Origin: Asparagopsis taxiformis | Lineage: Eukaryota > Rhodophyta > Florideophyceae > Bonnemaisoniales > Bonnemaisoniaceae | Assembly: GCA_030407315.1 (NCBI GenBank) | Contig: JALQPE010001976.1 | Span: 1 to 64,000, forward strand | Direction of reading: 5' to 3' | Length of the DNA: 64,000 bases | Shown here: piece by piece, positions 32,701 to 44,500 of the stretch | Position numbering within the stretch: position 1 is the stretch's first letter | Layout: each line of letters opens with the position of its first letter | Notes under the pieces: generated by a model | Databases searched by the model: none | The model's input: only the letters and a program-made list of their open reading frames with translations | Told to the model about the DNA's origin: nothing | Made by a program: the position numbers and the translations under genes

Positions 32701-35700
32701 AATCCGGAGAAATGGTGATGATGGTGATGGATTACATCCTACTGTGGAAGGCAGGGAAAATTGGCATTGGTTGCAGACGTTTAGAACCTCAGCTGTCCAA
32801 TGCCATGAAAGGCAGTCTTTGGAAAGCCTTGGGCACGGTGCAAGCTCTTTCCTTGCCTCTGATCGGGTTTGATAACGCCTCTGGCAGCGAATCACGGCAA
32901 AAAAAATTGGCTGATACGAGATGTCGTATATTGTCTGCCAGTTGGGACTCCCAACTTGGGAATCAAGGGACGAAATAGTGCCTTGCTGGCATCGAGTATA
33001 CACGTGTACTCGGGGGAGGACGAGGCGTTCGACGTTTATCTGCAAAACTGACGAAAGAAAATATCTCTACCCTAATTCATGCGCCCTAATGAGGCCAATA
33101 CAACGTGTCGGATGTCGCCCACGTTTCCATATCCTGTTTGCGGACACTACACATACTCTATTCCTATTCGACTTGTCTCAAGGTAGAACAAGTACTATAC
33201 ACAAAGTACACCCGGACCACGGTTCGTGTACACTTTTCCATGGTGTATCATGCGTACACTAGCACTACATGCAGCGCATGGTGTACTCGTTCGAACCAAC
33301 TGTTGCACCCGCGCGGGAGCAAATGTATACGTTCAGTAGCTACCCGATTCCGCCCACCATCAAGTTCAGCGAACAATACCGCTAGTCGAGCTCAAGTCTT
33401 CCAATCTGTAGCCACTTTCCGATTTTTCCAAACCCGAAACAGGCGTTTACAATGACGCCAAATAACTTCCAGTCGCAACCTGAACATGCTGCCATGTTGC
33501 GTTCGACGAGTACATTCACAGCGACCCCTCCGTAGGCAGTATCCATCTCCTGATCAACTCGCAGTCCACAACTGAACAGAACCTACAGCCTCAAATTCCG
33601 CTCGCAAAATCTATCGTACGCCATTGAGCAGGATTTCTGCAAGGGGAATGATACTTCAACCTGTAACTGCACGCGCATACAGACACATTGTTTGCTTTCA
33701 GCCCGTACGTCCGACGCAGCCTGTGAGGCGGTAGGAAATGGATTTGTGCGGGATATCATACAGCAATAGCTTGGTTGTTCCCATGCATAGTCTACGACCT
33801 GCGTTGCGCTCGTTCTCAGCAATATTCCAAGTCCATCGTTATCCGTTTGGTGACTACAATTGCTGAACGGATTTCAGATCTCTGCATGCAAAGTGGAGTG
33901 GATAGCCACTTGACAATCTTCCCTCGCTAGTGTAGTTTGCACATATACGAGCACTTTGACCGACGAAGCGTTCCGCGCCCCTTCGTTTCACTTTCGCTAG
34001 CGGCCGTTGTAGGCGGACGCCTGTTCCGTCCAGCAAGTAGTAATCCATCCAAGCATGGATACTCACAACTCGAAGAAGAGCTCATTGCCCGAGTCCACTG
34101 TTCCGCAGCACATGAATAGTAGCGCTACACGACGATGGGGTCGGCTCGTATAGCGCACTGCTGCACTCTACCCATCCCTAAAACATTACACTACCTCCAA
34201 TCTACGTACCACATAATTCCATACGCATTCCGCAACTTGCCCTACTATCAATCGTCACTGCAAAATAATAAATGCATGCATGGGGAGCGTCAACGGATCA
34301 GCACCTCTGCTGGTTTCCAGACGCATCCCGGTCTCCATGATCGTGTTCTAGAACACGGAATGAGCTCATTCTCGTCTATATACCTGTCCTGTTTCCTTCT
34401 TTTGCACTGCCCTCATCTTTCAACTTTTCTGACATCTACAGAGCCGGTGCGACTGAAAGAAGCTGCCACACATTGAACGCCATCAGTGTTTGTAGTGTAA
34501 TACTATGTAGTTGTAAATATCGCGCTGTCGTAGTACTCGGAAGAACAATGGTTCTGGTGCAGTCCAGATAGTCGATCCGGTCACGAAAAACAATTACTGG
34601 ACGCGTGAGACTGTAAGTATGAATAGAGTGTGCATAGCGTATGTAGGCGGAACTAAAATAGTTTAACAGCGAATGTATCCAACCATGCGTTGATGGAATA
34701 GAGTACGGCATGGAGCGGATCACGTAGTCGCAAGTGTCGCAGTGCAGAACCTGAGAAACGCATGCAGCGCCACGATGGCGTCAACACTCAGCGGTCACAA
34801 CCAACACATTCATTCATGTGACGCAACCGGTGCGCGCACTCAGATGCTATCAGTGGTGGGAAGAATGGTCCAAGCATTTCGCATCGGCATTATTATCGCG
34901 TCGCACGAGGTGGTTTTGACGCGACGCGGCGGCTCGCACGATCAATACAGTTTACATACTGTCGCGCTCTCTTGCTTAGCACCCACTACCATGGGCAACG
35001 ACAACAATTGCTGTCGAGCGCTACCACAGTTGCATCCATCGCGACAACGCTGTGGTGAAAACACAGACCGCATTCCCGGGGAGTACGCATGCCAACGTGA
35101 GCTTTGGTGTGCGATGATGTCGATTCGACACTCTCCTCATGTTCGGTAGTGTATGGTTTGAGCTCAGTGTCGATTGAAACTTCCAAATAGTTCACATTGA
35201 CTCGGAATCGCTCTGTCCACATCAATTAACAGTTCGAGTCGTCTCAATCTTCGTAAAAATCTCGATCCATTCCGATTTGCGTCCATCATTGTGCACTCAT
35301 CATGATCCGACAAACGGCACGCCAGTTTTCATCCCTGCGCCATCCGAACTTAAAATCCATCCCCCGAAATGGCGCCGATGGCCGCAACATTGTCAATTGT
35401 TGTCTGCAAGCAGCTCATACGTCTCGTGTAGCAGTCTCAACCTCACAAGAACTTCCTGACTTCTAAAGATTGATTGTTCTACATGTCGAACACACAATTG
35501 TGACTGGTGCAGGGATGTTTTCTGTGTCGGAGTGCACTTAGCTGTGACCGATCATGGTCGACTGTTGCTCGCGCCGTTTGTGAAGATGTGTACGAAAGCC
35601 AGTGCTTACCATGATGCGTGTGAAATCCGAAACGCTGCGAGGTGCACCGTATACGTCAACTGGCTCCACGTTTCCAGTCTACGTACGAAATCATCACGTG

Positions 35701-36089
35701 CATGTATCGACCCCCGGTTGCAACAACAGTCTTGACAGCATTCACCCAGACCGAATCCTACATCTCGTTGTATAGCGGTCGCGCTGCATTTGAAAACATA
35801 ACGTCTGTGTCACACACTGTCACCATCGCACCTCGTCCGTTTCAACCATAGCTTAATTAATTCCAGCACAACTACGTTGACCTATAGCCTCCATCCCACA
35901 ATTTTTGATTCCAGCATTCTCTTATCATCTTTCTACCTTTCACTCTACTATTTCTCATCCACGAGTACTACTCGGACCAGCAGCCCGCCCCCTCTTCAGA
36001 CGGCCCATCACCTCCACGATCGCATCTCCGATCTTCTCGTCAAATGTACATATACTACTCTATAATATATAGTATAGAGTATTATACGT
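32701..36089. other. 3.4-kb region with no supported gene
   Basis: The longest frames are about 115-135 residues in shuffled frames and have no recognisable domain. A reverse-strand stretch near 33854-34066 contains LLDGTGVRLQRP, faintly reminiscent of the DGT block of Harbinger-type transposases, but no second catalytic block supports it. The composition is balanced and there is no tandem repeat. It may be decayed captured or transposon sequence inside E. Confidence 0.45.
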
Positions 36090-36324
36090 CTAGCCGGTGG
36101 CAGCAAGAGCAGGGAAGTTGTTGATGTCTGCAATGGAAACCCTAAAGTTGGGCGTGTTGACCTGGGTGGCGCGGGAGAAATGGATGCGGAACTCGAGGTT
36201 GCTGGGACCGGAGTGCACGGCCTGGGGCTGTGTCGAGGCCGAGACTGGGGATCGAGGCGACAGATACGGAGAGCAAGCAGGAGAGCAGAGCAAACAGCAG
36301 GGAGAGTGTACCGGAGCGAGCCAT
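36090..36324 (-). pseudogene. Fragment of a secreted-protein gene
   Basis: From ATG at 36324, MARSGTLSLLFALLSCLL followed by SVSVAS is a classic signal peptide with an Ala-X-Ser type cleavage zone. After about 35 residues the plausible coding frame shifts by one. The second frame reads NLEFRIHFSRATQVNTPNF and SIADINNFPALAATG to a stop at 36092-36090. The two parts make one short exported protein or, more likely, the first exon of a larger one. There is no recognised domain. It lies between the empty 3.4-kb block and the methyltransferase-SET gene, so it is another candidate captured host fragment. Confidence 0.4.
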
Positions 36325-37248
36325 TGCAGCGAGCGGGTGAGCGAAATGTAACGAGCTGGATGTGCGATTGATGGATGGGGAAAGTGACGTCAAGTTTGAT
36401 GACAAACTGATGATGATGATGATGGCGTTGTACAGAGACTGGTGTTGTAGCGTCTAAAAGGTTGATGGGCAGCGACCGCGGGATGGGAGTGGGGAAGGTG
36501 AGGTGGAGCTGTGGCTATGAGTGTGAATTGATCGACGCACTATGGCGGGACGGGATGAGATGGTGCACGGTGGAACGTGCAAGGACGGATGGCAAAGGAG
36601 AAGCTAAGTTGAGCAGTAGATAAATTGCTCAACCCAGGGTAGGGTTACTGGATTCCTTGAGATAAATGTGCCAGCCATATAATTCTTCGTTCCGAAGCTA
36701 GAAATATCTTCTACGTGCCCTAGAATCTCAATTTTGATCAATTTATAATTTAAAAGTAAATATTGCAGCAAATTATGAACACCAATTCGAAATATTTGAG
36801 TCTCAGCCCAAAAGTTCCGTTCGAAAAATCTGTTTACAGGATGGCACATATCGATCAATGTCAGGTCTTATATAAATGATTAAGCTTACAGTTGTGAGTA
36901 ATAAATTGTAAGAGAGGTTTTGAGTAAGTGAGAAGTTTTCAAAACAGCCTATCTGTTGTTCATCTTTCGGGCATCTGCCGAAACTGAGCCATTCCAACGG
37001 GAAGGAATGAGATAGGAATCCAGGTCAGCGAACATCTTCCGTACATCAACCGCGGCAGTGGACTTGAATTGGCTTTCATAGGGCTATCTTCCGTCTATCG
37101 ATGTTTCAATGCATACAAGCTGACGAATTTGCAATTATCACATCTGGCACACCATTGTACATCATGCAGTAATCATTTCAAAATTGTTGTTCATCAGACA
37201 TGTATCATTCGGCTATCTTCATGTCTTACTGGGTTTGTTGAGTATCTG
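36325..37248. other. Spacer upstream of the second methyltransferase-SET gene
   Basis: No gene supported. A short (GAT)n-like run lies at 36405-36425. The region 36700-36900 is AT-rich and could be the promoter of the gene starting at 37249. None of the 0.3-kb inverted repeats that flank the other methyltransferase-SET gene is present. Confidence 0.45.
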
Positions 37249-40200
37249 ATGATCGCCGTTGATCTCAGAGACGAGTACTGGGTCCAAAACGGAAAGGACA
37301 AGTACGCTCATATTTCGTCTGTGAGGATGGCCGATGTGTTGGGCTGGATCAAATCCTGCGATACAAGCGGCCAAATTGCTTCAAGCCTGAGTGGTAAACC
37401 GCAGTACAGCTCATGCATGTCTATCCTGGCTGTGCTTCGGCCGTATCACCGAGCAGAAGATTCGAGTTCGATTGATTTGCGTCTGTGGCAAATGTTTTGT
37501 CATGCATGGGGACTCAATGCAGAGATGGGTGATTCTCCGAGGATGGTTGAGTTTCCGAAACAGGTGGGGGTGACTAGTTCTCGTGCCGTCGAAATGTTTG
37601 GCAAGACACCCCGCGGAGAATTGTCCTCTCCACTGAACCGCGAACTGCTTTCGAGCAGGTACTTTCTAGACGGCGCTACATCCGACATGCAAGATTCTTT
37701 GCAGGCTAGCCAGAAGCGGTTCAGGAGGCTGATGGTTATGATGTGCCAGTGTATCTTGGCTATTCGCAGTAAGGAGATGGGCAGTGCGCCATCTAGGCGG
37801 GCCAGAGCCACATCCGGGGCCATTGGTGGTGGTGGAATGGTTGGAATTGCAACATCCAGTGCGCAAGCCAACGAGCTTGGATTTGTTGTCGACCGTGTGT
37901 TAGCTGCGTGGGATACCGGGGCAAGAGTGTTGGGGTATGAGGATGTTGAATCGATGTGCTGGCCGTTCATGGTATTCGATCCTGCGAGCCTTTGCTTCAG
38001 GTCACTCCCGAATCGGTCTGATGGCTGCGCGGTCGAGGAGCATCGGAAAAACCTGACCATTGTCCCGAAAACTGTAGACAGTGAAAACGGGTTCTGTGCC
38101 GACCTTCCAGTGGCTGTGGATGCAAGGCTGCGATCATTGACAAGCGCCTTCCTGCTGTCGATACGCCAATGTGTCACTGAGGTGAATGTGTTCGCCGAGC
38201 GTGGTCAGCTGATGCAGAGACTTCGAGCCTTGCTTTTCGACACTTCTGACAAGTTCGGCTTGAACTCGTTCATGCGAGCCAAGTTGAACACGTCTCATGC
38301 CCTGGATGGTCAGAGGAGGCTGAAGGCTTGGTTATTGCGAACCCGAGAGCAACGAAAGCTTCCTCTGACCATGGATGAGTTGCACAGTCTTGAGGATACG
38401 CCCGAGCCTGGCATCCTTGAAGGTGTACCTGCGCAGATGGAAATATCCGCAGCAGTGCCAAACAATGGCAGCGAGGATATAGAAGAGGATAGTCTGGAGC
38501 CACAGAGGAAGAAGGCTAGGCTGGAGCGCGGTGGTGGAGAGGACGATAATGCGGCGGTTGCTAGCGAAACAGCAACAAGAGAAGGTGCGGCCGAGGATGA
38601 CGCTATGGAGGTTGACACTGTATCGCCTACAGAAGCACCGCTCGTTGACGTCGGAAAGGAATCCAAGCCGGAATATGTCACCAAGCTGGAAGCTGTGATG
38701 GGGCGTTACATTCACACTGTGAATTGTGACGCTACTGATGTAGCCAAAGAGGTGGAGGACAAAATTAGTTTCCTGGAAGATGGTGTGTTGGAGGACAGTG
38801 TTCAGCTTGTGCTCACTGATCCTCCATTCAACACGAGGCGGGAAGGCGGCAGAGAAAACTCGGAGTACGATATTCTGGAGCCGGAAGAGTTGGCGAGTGT
38901 TGCGTGTGAAATAGTTCGAGTTCTTCGGCCTGGCGGTCATGCTCTAATCTATTCCAGCGTGCGCCAACTCGTGGCATGGATGGATGCAATCAGAAATGCC
39001 GAGCCTGGCAAGATGATTGTGGACAGTGTTCCAGTCGTGCTATCTCGCCGACCACACAGCTTTACGTCCAATCCATCGACGAAAACGTGCACACTTCATA
39101 ATATGCACGATTTCGTTATCCATGCGTATAAGCGGGGGAAGGGTATGGCTGCATATGATATGGTGGATTACAGGTTGCACAATCCGGACATATCGAGGCA
39201 CCCTGGGTTCACCAACGCGATTGACAACGTTCCGAGGTTGTCGGCTGGTGAAGCTCAATACGATGGGCAGAACAACCGACTGCGCCATGAGCAGAAGGCG
39301 TTGACCACTCTTCGTGAGCTTCTGGAACGATTTTCGAAGCAGAACGATATCGTGATGGATTTCTTCTCGGGAACATACAGCACAGCCATAGCGTGTATGA
39401 CGTTGAGGGATGGTACGTATCGTCGGTTCATTGGGTGTGAGAAGGAAAAAAGGTGCCACGATGCATCGCAGGAGTGGATACTGCATGCTTTCGTCAGTGA
39501 GGTGAAAGCCGGGCGATATGGGGGGATCTTGCAGCGTGAGGTGGAGAGTATTCTTGGGGACGAGTCGGTACCGGTCACAGGAAAAGCTCCAAGGCTTCGT
39601 CAGAAGCACATCTCAGATGCACCAGAAGGTTTGCCTGCTGTGACAGCATTGCCGAACCATCTGCTTGTGTTCGTTGCGTCAATGAAGAAGGACGGGTCGA
39701 TGCTTCACAGATTGAGCGGGGTGCCTATGGACCAGTGGCCGGCCGAGGACATGCACTCGTTTTGGAGCATAGACCCGGACGCGATTCTGGCTGCTGATGC
39801 CGCATTCTACGGTGTCTATGTTTCGCAATCGGAGGTAAGAGGTGGTGGGTTTGGCGTATTCGCGGCGAAGAAACTGAAGAAGGGGACGGTCATTGGCTGG
39901 TACAACGGGACGATTTTCTATGCGAAGATTCGAGACTCGGAACCGCAGAGATCAGTGATGTACGGCCCGGAAGGATTTGGGTGCACAGGAGAGAGGTTCC
40001 AGGACTACAACATGGAATTGGAAACCACGTACATAGGGAGGGGTGCACCTGTTCGGAACGTCTGGCTCGTTCCAGCGGTCTATAATTGTACCAGCTACCT
40101 CAATGATTGTCGGGTCATTGACGGAACGGAGAAAGCGACCGAGGTGAGTCGAACACAGTCAGCCGAGTTTCGACAAGGCGATGCCATAGACAAACCGGAC

Positions 40201-40314
40201 TTTGCTTCGAATATCAAGAATCCCCATGCTGTCAAGGTCGTTCTGACCAGAGACGTTGAAGCTGATGAGGAGATATTTGCTGACTATGGTAGAAAATATT
40301 GGCCAGCTAACTGA
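37249..40314 (+). CDS. Beta-class DNA amino-methyltransferase fused to SET (element E copy)
   Basis: The first ATG in the open frame is at 37249, giving 1021 residues; the frame is open further upstream but only with non-ATG codons. The N-terminal 430 residues are unrecognised. An acidic/basic linker (LEPQRKKARLERGGGED) precedes the methyltransferase: LVLTDPPFNTRR with the catalytic DPPF at 524-527, RVLRPGGHALIYSS, and the AdoMet motif MDFFSGTYST at about 703-712. The SET domain begins at about 865 (GGGFGVFAAKKLKKG, GWYNGTIFY), contains SYLNDCR with Asn952 in the substrate/AdoMet pocket position, and ends EEIFADYGRKYW. It shares domain order but not close sequence with the 3204-6404 protein: no long acidic insert, DPPF instead of DPPY. 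It faces the ParB/oxygenase gene convergently, with the fold-back repeat between. An intact frame amid decayed neighbours suggests recent activity or selection. Confidence 0.85.
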   Translation: MIAVDLRDEYWVQNGKDKYAHISSVRMADVLGWIKSCDTSGQIASSLSGKPQYSSCMSILAVLRPYHRAEDSSSIDLRLWQMFCHAWGLNAEMGDSPRMVEFPKQVGVTSSRAVEMFGKTPRGELSSPLNRELLSSRYFLDGATSDMQDSLQASQKRFRRLMVMMCQCILAIRSKEMGSAPSRRARATSGAIGGGGMVGIATSSAQANELGFVVDRVLAAWDTGARVLGYEDVESMCWPFMVFDPASLCFRSLPNRSDGCAVEEHRKNLTIVPKTVDSENGFCADLPVAVDARLRSLTSAFLLSIRQCVTEVNVFAERGQLMQRLRALLFDTSDKFGLNSFMRAKLNTSHALDGQRRLKAWLLRTREQRKLPLTMDELHSLEDTPEPGILEGVPAQMEISAAVPNNGSEDIEEDSLEPQRKKARLERGGGEDDNAAVASETATREGAAEDDAMEVDTVSPTEAPLVDVGKESKPEYVTKLEAVMGRYIHTVNCDATDVAKEVEDKISFLEDGVLEDSVQLVLTDPPFNTRREGGRENSEYDILEPEELASVACEIVRVLRPGGHALIYSSVRQLVAWMDAIRNAEPGKMIVDSVPVVLSRRPHSFTSNPSTKTCTLHNMHDFVIHAYKRGKGMAAYDMVDYRLHNPDISRHPGFTNAIDNVPRLSAGEAQYDGQNNRLRHEQKALTTLRELLERFSKQNDIVMDFFSGTYSTAIACMTLRDGTYRRFIGCEKEKRCHDASQEWILHAFVSEVKAGRYGGILQREVESILGDESVPVTGKAPRLRQKHISDAPEGLPAVTALPNHLLVFVASMKKDGSMLHRLSGVPMDQWPAEDMHSFWSIDPDAILAADAAFYGVYVSQSEVRGGGFGVFAAKKLKKGTVIGWYNGTIFYAKIRDSEPQRSVMYGPEGFGCTGERFQDYNMELETTYIGRGAPVRNVWLVPAVYNCTSYLNDCRVIDGTEKATEVSRTQSAEFRQGDAIDKPDFASNIKNPHAVKVVLTRDVEADEEIFADYGRKYWPAN

Positions 40315-40589
40315 GCTACTTTGATAGATTTGAGTAAACACGCATTGACAGAGACAATAGACTGTGCATCATCTTCCAAGAGCGCTAGATATTATAGACT
40401 ACACTACAACAATCGTGACATGACTGCAGGAAGGCATCTGCGGCCTGGAGTGCAAACTATCCACTTTTCCACTGCTATACCTATGGATACGAAAGGGAGA
40501 GAAACTAGAAAGATGTGAGTGCGAAATTGTGTAGCAACGCAGCATGTAGAACACCAGTAAGAGAGCGATGTAGGAGAAGCAGTCACCCC

Positions 40590-41052
40590 ATTACAGTGCG
40601 GGCCGTTTACCGGGGATGCTGACAGCAAAGTCATCGTTACGATGACTTTGCTGTAAGAAAACAAATCATTACAGCAGCCATGATTTCTTTACCGGGTAAA
40701 AAAATTGTGGCCGCTGTAATGAAACGTTTTCTTACAGCAAAGTCATCGTAACGATGACTTTGCTGTAAGAAAGCAAATCATTACAGCGGCCACAATTTTT
40801 TACCCGGTAAAATTTCTTGCTGATTTTTACCCGGTAAAAAATTCTTCGGCCACTGCAAGGAAACGGTTCCTTACAGCAAAGTCATCGTTACGATGACTTT
40901 GCTGTAAGAAAGCAAATCATTACAGCGGCCACAATTTTTTTACCCGGTAAAGAAATCGTGGCCGCTGTAATGATTTGTTTTCTTACAGCAAAGTCATCGT
41001 AACGATGACTTTGCTGTAAGGAACCCTGGTAAACGGCTTCGGCTGTAAGCAG
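40590..41052. repeat. Fold-back (nested palindrome) repeat, copy 1
   Basis: Outer arms GGCCGTTTACC and GGTAAACGGC enclose four near-identical 37-nt palindromes (core CATCGTTACGATG flanked by CAGCAAAGT and ACTTTGCTG). These are separated by about 110 bp that contain TTACAGCGGCC and the palindrome TTTACCCGGTAAA. The strand could form a cruciform or a long hairpin RNA. The same family occurs at 45380-45702 and 46238-46528. Nothing else is supported between 40315 and 41524. Confidence 0.85.
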
Positions 41053-41524
41053 CAGGGAGTTTCGTCCTTCTCTCATCTTTGTAAAGGTAAGAAGCGAAGT
41101 TTGAAGTCGGGTAAATTGCTCAGCAAAGGTCTGTACGGCTGTGAGCAGCTCTCAGGAGTATTTTACCTCACGTGGTCTCTGTTCAGGTTATACCCTGTAT
41201 ATATATAGGTAGCCTAGTGTAGGTGGGAAGATAGACGAAAATTCTACAAATAATTTATCACAGTGACGGCTCTCGTAGTCGAAATCTGCGCGTTGTCAAG
41301 GGTTGAAACTAGTCTCCCCCTACGGCCTAGCTAGTAAAATCATATAACGTTGTAGACTAATATTAAAAAGTAGCAAGCAATCTGCTGAGTAGCACTAAAC
41401 TATGAGATGAAGGACAGATGTATAGATGAGAACTGAAAAATGGGCTAAGGTAACAATGTTGAGATGAGAAAGACAGAACTTTATAGCAGGGAACAGTAGT
41501 ATAGGTTTTAATACTTCTGATATG

Positions 41525-44500
41525 CTATCTATTGCTCCTATCGTACTTGTAATATTCGACGGTGTGGATGTGGTCCGTGAGGACGTCCTTCTCCGTCTTC
41601 AAGTAGATGTGGCCGCGCGTGGGCAGGCCATAGACTAGCTTTTCGCCCGCAGGAATATCTCCGCGCTTGAAGCCGACCCCGTAATGGTAAAGGTCACCGC
41701 GACCAACCAATACCGAATAGGGTGGCACATACAGCCTATGAATGGGAACCTTCCACATATCGGCGTCCGGATTGGCCAGGCATACATGACTATAAGGGGC
41801 AACTACTATAGAGAACCCATCGGCTCCGCTCGACATCATGAAATATGATGGAGACTTGGTAGGACTTCCAACACTATTCGTCGTTACCTTGAAGTCCGTG
41901 TGCCCATCCTGGTCCGCAGCCCCATCTGCTGTAAGAAGCAGCCGCAATCCTGTCTTCGGGAAGAAGACAGGATCCTCACCCTCCATTCCCAGCTTGAGAA
42001 ACTCCGCACAAACACCAAGAGCAAGCTCTGCCACCAACTTGTTCTTATACATATCCAAATTTTCCTCCTCCAACTTGTCGCACAACTCACGCCGCGGCAG
42101 AGTGAGGCGCCCACGACCACCATCTATGCGGTCCTTCGCATCACCCACGTTGTGGATGAACTGCCACGGCGAAGGATCGAAGCTGGGCTTTGCGAAAGCT
42201 GGCGGCTCGTCCTGTGGCTCCCTGTCGTCATCGTTAGAATCAGACTGCTGGGAGGGTTTTTCAACCTCCTCAACCAGCGGGAACTGCCTAGCGAAGTGAC
42301 CGAACAGCTCATGCGTCGCACTCCCAGCCGTGGACGATTCCAACAAGCGTTCCAAAACAATAACCCCCAAGTTTTCCAGCAACGCCCGCTTCACCGCAAA
42401 GTACTGTTCCACCACCGTATCCTCAGCACCCGGCGATGCAGCTACCTGGAATGCTGCCGCCCTCATTTCCGCCCGAACCGTCTCCACCGTCGTACTTTCC
42501 ATATAGTACTTCATCCGGCTGCCAGACGCAATTGCGCTGGGGAGAACGGCGGCCACATTCTCATCGACGATACTGTCGGGAATGGGATTCTCCTGGGCGT
42601 CGTCGAACTGGAGAACCGGCTCCCGAGAGCGACCTCGGGAAGCCGACTTGGATTTCTTTGACGACGACTTTGATGAAGTCTCACCGAGCATTCTCTTTTT
42701 GGTAGAAGGCTCGGGCGTCGCAGAAGGCGCATCCAAGTTACGCTTCCCGAGGATGGAGTTTTCACCCGCATCCTCGGGGGCGCTCTCCAGCTCGACGACC
42801 TCCACAGCACCACCCGCCGTTCCACCACGACCGGAACGACTCGCTTGCAGGCGGGTACTCCTTCTGGGCATCACTTTCCTCCCAGAAGTTTCCACTCCGG
42901 GCGGTGCAGAATCACTGACTTCAATGACATCCCCGTCAGGATCTGCACCGCCCTTCGCACTGCTGCCCTCGACCACATTCTCGGGAGTAGGGCCCTCCGT
43001 CGAAATCCTCGCAACCGTCTTCTGTCCAACCCCACCGGATGGTGAAGGGACGAAACTGTCATCGCTGGAGCTTCCCGAACTGCTAGCAGATGCAGAACGG
43101 GAAGCTTCGACAGCGGGGGCCGGAGCAGCAGGGTGCTGCTCGGCAGCCGGAGTCGCAGGCTCAGGCTGCGAAGCCGGTGAGACCTGCTCCTGCGCGGCTT
43201 GGACAGGACGGTTGGGGGTACCAGTCCCGGCGTGGGAAACTGGACCAGAGCGTTCGCTGCCATCCTGGGGACCACGCGCAGTCGGCTTGACCGGGGTCAC
43301 CGCAGGGGAGGATGCAGACACGGCAGGGGTAGTGAGAGGAACAGGGGCAACCTCGGAATTACTGGAAGATTCCAGTTGAGGTGGTGGGGGCAAAGGAATG
43401 GAGGATGAAGGGATGGGCAAGGAATTGGAAGAGGAAGGGATGGGGGCATCATCACCACATGTGGCTGGGAGCGCAGCATGTGGGATGTCTGGGTACATCG
43501 CGTGAAAGCGTTTCCGCATAATCATGTCGCGGTACCCAGTGACGCACAGGAGCATTTTCCTGGCGTCCTTCCCGAAGACAGACTTCTTACGGGGAAAAAT
43601 GTTCTCCGACTTGTAACCATCGGGGGGGCCTTCCTTGGGACGGAAGTCTGCCCAACACCCCTTCTTGGGGACCATCTGAGCAAGAACTTCGACAACGCGC
43701 GAGCGAATGTCGAAGCTCTTGCTCGGGTCACCCACGCTGGGAATTGAGCCATCCAGCATCCGCAACACATCCGACACGTTCCAGTACTCGGCCACCTCCT
43801 TCACGTACCCGAAGATTTCCAACAAACCAGCAATCCATTCCTGCCCAATGGTGCCAACCGAGTACGGTTTCAGCCCGGCCGACCGACGGCTACAAGTGTA
43901 GCGCGCCGTCATCTCCAGGATGAAACACTTCTGCACATCCGGAGCACTCCTGAACGACCCATTGAACAACAAGTTCACCGTACAACCAGCCAGATCCTCG
44001 GTCGAAGAGAACTGCACGAACTCCGGCCTGTTCGGAATACTCGACCAGTACTTGAAAGCAGGGCTTTCAATGGTCTTGAACCCTCGCGCGATCGAGACGT
44101 AGCGCATGAGCTGTCTCGGACGAATCCAGCTCAGCGCTTTCCGTTCTTTGATGTATTGAACGGTCGGCTCGATCTTCTTCTTTCCCAGGCGGTGGATATT
44201 GATGAACTCCATCACAGAGCACACATTGTCAGCAACTGTTACCTCGCTGACATTGTGGGTGTGGAAGTTCATCAGCCGTGAAAGCGGGAGTACTTCTTCG
44301 GAGCAGAAGACATCCCGGCCAAGCCGAGTCGGTGGGAGGAGAAAGTCGACTGGAATAGTTCCAAAGCGACGGTAGATGTCAGAACTTGACAAACTCCTCC
44401 CACTCTGGACTGTCCTTCGCAGGAGCAGGTCCAGCCGACTCGAGAATGGCCTTCAACGCGGTCACTCGGTGAGATCCATCGACGTATTGCAGTCGGACTT

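Noticed and set aside
33854..34066. Harbinger-type transposase relic
   Set aside because: Only one faint DGT-type block; no second catalytic motif or terminal repeats.
40590..41052. CRISPR-like or rho-independent terminator hairpins
   Set aside because: Nested fold-back arms and dispersed copies fit a MITE-like family; no spacer logic, no T-tract.
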